Source: an uncultured Candidatus Altimarinota bacterium
GTDB taxonomy: Bacteria > Patescibacteriota > Gracilibacteria > UBA4473
Direction: 5' to 3'
DNA: 6,875 nucleotides
Assembly (NCBI GenBank): GCA_938021445.1
Contig: CALIGR010000135.1
Coordinates: 1-6,875 of the forward strand
Shown: piece after piece, positions 5,234 through 6,875 of the stretch
Layout: every line of letters starts with the position of its first letter
How positions within the stretch are numbered: position 1 is the stretch's first letter
The notes under the pieces: generated by a model
The model's database searches: none
Seen by the model: only the letters and a program-made list of their open reading frames with translations
What the model was told of the DNA's origin: nothing
Translations under genes and position numbers: made by a program

Positions 5234-6835
5234 TTAAGCTTCTTCTCTGAGTCTCTTTACATATAGCGCGGCCTTTTCTGTAGCTGTTTTTGGTTTTTTG
5301 TTCTCTAGTTTTTCGAGTAATTCTTCCAGCTTGATTTTAGCTGGTGACCCGACAGCACATGCTTCTAGTAGCTTTTTTCCGTCTTTAATAGCTTGATCAA
5401 ATAGATCTCTTAAATCTTGGTTGAACTCGCCGTTTGTGCTTAGACTGTCTTGAAGCAAGTTTTCCTCAGTCTCACTGATGAATTTTTTTACGGCTTTCCA
5501 TCGTTTTATTTTCGCTAGTTGTACCTCGGCACCCGTAATTTTTTCTTCATGATTTCTAGCGGCTGCTTCGGTTGAATCAATACCTAAAATTAACCAGAAA
5601 TCTTCGATGGCGGCTTCAAGTCGTTGAACGTTATTTGATAATAGTGTGTTTTTTAGATCATCACTATATTCTGTATCTTCAAGTGTTTCCGCAACTCGGT
5701 TAATAACGAGTAATTTTGGAGCTACTTTTAGCTCTTTTATTTTTTCTTCGGCGACACCGAGTGCACGGTCCACGTTCTCTGGGACACTGGTTTCATCATA
5801 AGAAGCAACAAATGTAGCTCTTTGCTCTCTTAATCCACGTACAGCCGCTTCTACGGCTTCTGGTGTCAGAGCATTGTGGATATCACTATGTAGATTCGGG
5901 AGCCCTTGCTCAAGTGCTTCTTGTTCTGATTTTAGCTCTTTAGCTCGTTTTTCAGCATCTTGAGCTTTTGCAAACGCTAAAATTTGGCTTTCTATGTGTG
6001 TTACGGCGCCGTTTGCAGCCGATATAAAACCACTCTCCTCTGACTCATTTCCTGGACGACCGCTACTGAGTCTGGCTAGTTTGTTTTTGAGTGTGTTTAA
6101 TTTTGTTCTTAAGGCCTCAATATTTTTAGGATTTATGTTGGCGCTCAGCTGTATAGCTTCACCCAGTAACACTTCTTCGGGACGGGTCTCCGGTGCTGGT
6201 GCTTGCTCTGCTCCTGTCTCCGGTTCTCGTGCTGGATCTGGTTCTGATTCTGGCTCAGTTCCTCTGAGAGCTCTTCGCAAACCTGGATCAACTTTAGCGT
6301 CACCAGCTAGTTTTTGTGCCGATGCTTTCGACTTAGCAGTCTCAAGCTGTGTCCTAGCTTCGCTTGTCCTACTTAGTCCTTTAGAAGTAATTTGTCGAGT
6401 ATCTCCAAGCTCAATAGCTTGTGAGTACAGAGCATGGGCTTTTTCTACGTCCACTTCACTAATAAGGCCAACTTCATAGAGTCTTGCCAGTTCTGAGGCG
6501 GCTTCACCACTCCCCAGGTCAAAAGCTTTTTCAAAATAGCCTGCCGCACTAAAGTTATCAATATCTTTACCCGTTCCATTTAAATAAGCGTAGCCAGCAT
6601 TAAGATAGCCTTTTTTACTGCCGGCGTTTCCAGCTTGAACATAAAGCACAAAGGCTTCTTCATGTTTTCCTTCATTAGCAAGGCTCAAGGCTTCTGTCAT
6701 TAAGCCTTCTGGGGAAGTCTCTTCTGGCGCCTCCTCAGCCAGTAATCGCTCTCGTATCGGTTCAGCTTTCTTTTTTAAGGCTTCAAATTCTTTTTTTAGA
6801 GCTTCTAGTTCTTCGCCTTCAAAACCGTTTTGCAT
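5234..6835 (-). CDS. SEL1-like repeat protein with acidic linker and helical C-terminus
   Basis: The 533-residue protein has no signal peptide or membrane segment and is probably cytosolic. Parts in order: an N-terminal charged coiled coil (8-35); about three SEL1-like helical repeats (44-145), seen from patterns such as GYLNAGYAYLNGTGKD, AAGYFEKAFDLGSGEAASELARLYEVG and KAHALYSQAIELGD with the usual A-x-x-L-x-x-x-Y-x-x-G spacing; a disordered Pro/Glu/Ala/Thr linker (193-222) with a 10-residue duplication; and a long charged helical region (223-533) that may hold four degenerate repeats. SEL1 repeats are TPR-like scaffolds for protein-protein contacts; the family name does not give a specific role, and no catalytic motif is visible. 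The gene converges on the ATPase operon, so it is not co-transcribed with it. ATG at 6835 is chosen as the first start; the short upstream sequence shows no Shine-Dalgarno sequence. Confidence 0.8.
   Translation of the reverse strand: MQNGFEGEELEALKKEFEALKKKAEPIRERLLAEEAPEETSPEGLMTEALSLANEGKHEEAFVLYVQAGNAGSKKGYLNAGYAYLNGTGKDIDNFSAAGYFEKAFDLGSGEAASELARLYEVGLISEVDVEKAHALYSQAIELGDTRQITSKGLSRTSEARTQLETAKSKASAQKLAGDAKVDPGLRRALRGTEPESEPDPAREPETGAEQAPAPETRPEEVLLGEAIQLSANINPKNIEALRTKLNTLKNKLARLSSGRPGNESEESGFISAANGAVTHIESQILAFAKAQDAEKRAKELKSEQEALEQGLPNLHSDIHNALTPEAVEAAVRGLREQRATFVASYDETSVPENVDRALGVAEEKIKELKVAPKLLVINRVAETLEDTEYSDDLKNTLLSNNVQRLEAAIEDFWLILGIDSTEAAARNHEEKITGAEVQLAKIKRWKAVKKFISETEENLLQDSLSTNGEFNQDLRDLFDQAIKDGKKLLEACAVGSPAKIKLEELLEKLENKKPKTATEKAALYVKRLREEA
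6186..6245 (-). repeat. 30-bp tandem duplication coding the Pro/Glu linker
   Basis: Bases 6186-6215 and 6216-6245 agree at 24 of 30 positions, both starting GTCTCCGGT on the + strand. On the coding strand they give EPDPAREPET (198-207) and GAEQAPAPET (208-217). The period is a multiple of three, so the frame is kept. This is typical of slippage expanding a flexible linker. Confidence 0.6.
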
Positions 6836-6875
6836 GAGTGATAGCTCAAGCGTGTGTATGTTGATATGGATTCCA

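Noticed and set aside
5994..6479. A 161-codon open frame on the + strand inside the SEL1-repeat gene.
   Set aside because: Its Ser/Gly/Pro-rich product is the antisense of the Pro/Glu/Ala linker and helical repeats. The - strand frame is far longer and has recognisable SEL1 repeats.
1..6835. Possible UGA-glycine recoding, as in Gracilibacteria/Absconditabacteria.
   Set aside because: None of the seven complete coding frames has an in-frame TGA, and the AroE-like frame ends at TGA at just the length expected for that family.
1..6875. CRISPR array, tRNA or rRNA gene, insertion sequence.
   Set aside because: No regularly spaced repeats, cloverleaf-like sequence, rRNA-like stretch, transposase or terminal inverted repeats were seen; the only tandem repeats are the 18-bp, 30-bp and 7-bp ones described.

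Overview
The window carries most of a V/A-type (rotary) ATPase operon on the + strand. It is flanked upstream by the 3' end of a shikimate dehydrogenase-like gene and downstream by a convergent gene for a SEL1-repeat protein on the - strand. The subunit order, H(NtpF-like)-I-K-E-C-F(NtpG-like), is the one seen in Enterococcus hirae (ntpFIKECG...) and in many archaea (HIKECF...). The expected continuation, catalytic A, B and central-stalk D, is absent: after subunit F there are 117 non-coding bases and then the stop codon of the convergent gene.

Region by region: 1-129 is the C-terminus of an AroE-like enzyme. 130-210 is a short spacer with a hairpin and a candidate promoter. 211-2562 encodes peripheral-stalk subunit H and membrane subunit I. 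2563-2671 is the only sizeable gap inside the operon and holds a terminator-like hairpin with a TTGACA box in its loop. 2672-5116 encodes K (rotor ring), E (stalk), C (rotor adaptor) and F (central stalk). 5117-5233 holds hairpins and an 18-bp tandem repeat. 5234-6835 (-) encodes a 533-residue protein with SEL1 repeats, an acidic Pro/Glu linker and a long helical C-terminus.

Together the ATPase genes supply the membrane rotor and stator (K, I), two peripheral-stalk proteins (H, E) and the parts linking rotor to head (C, F), but no nucleotide-binding head. The K subunit is a four-helix duplicated proteolipid with one carboxylate and retains the ligand set known for Na+ binding in E. hirae NtpK, so I infer a Na+-coupled machine whose catalytic subunits are encoded elsewhere.

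Organism: AroE, the bacterial-style four-helix K and the SEL1 protein suggest a bacterium. No start codon here has a recognisable Shine-Dalgarno sequence; starts are preceded by A/T-rich sequence ending in C. A Patescibacteria/CPR lineage is my best guess, held weakly, with a small-genome archaeon as alternative. No in-frame TGA occurs in any gene, so there is no sign of the UGA-glycine code of Gracilibacteria/Absconditabacteria.
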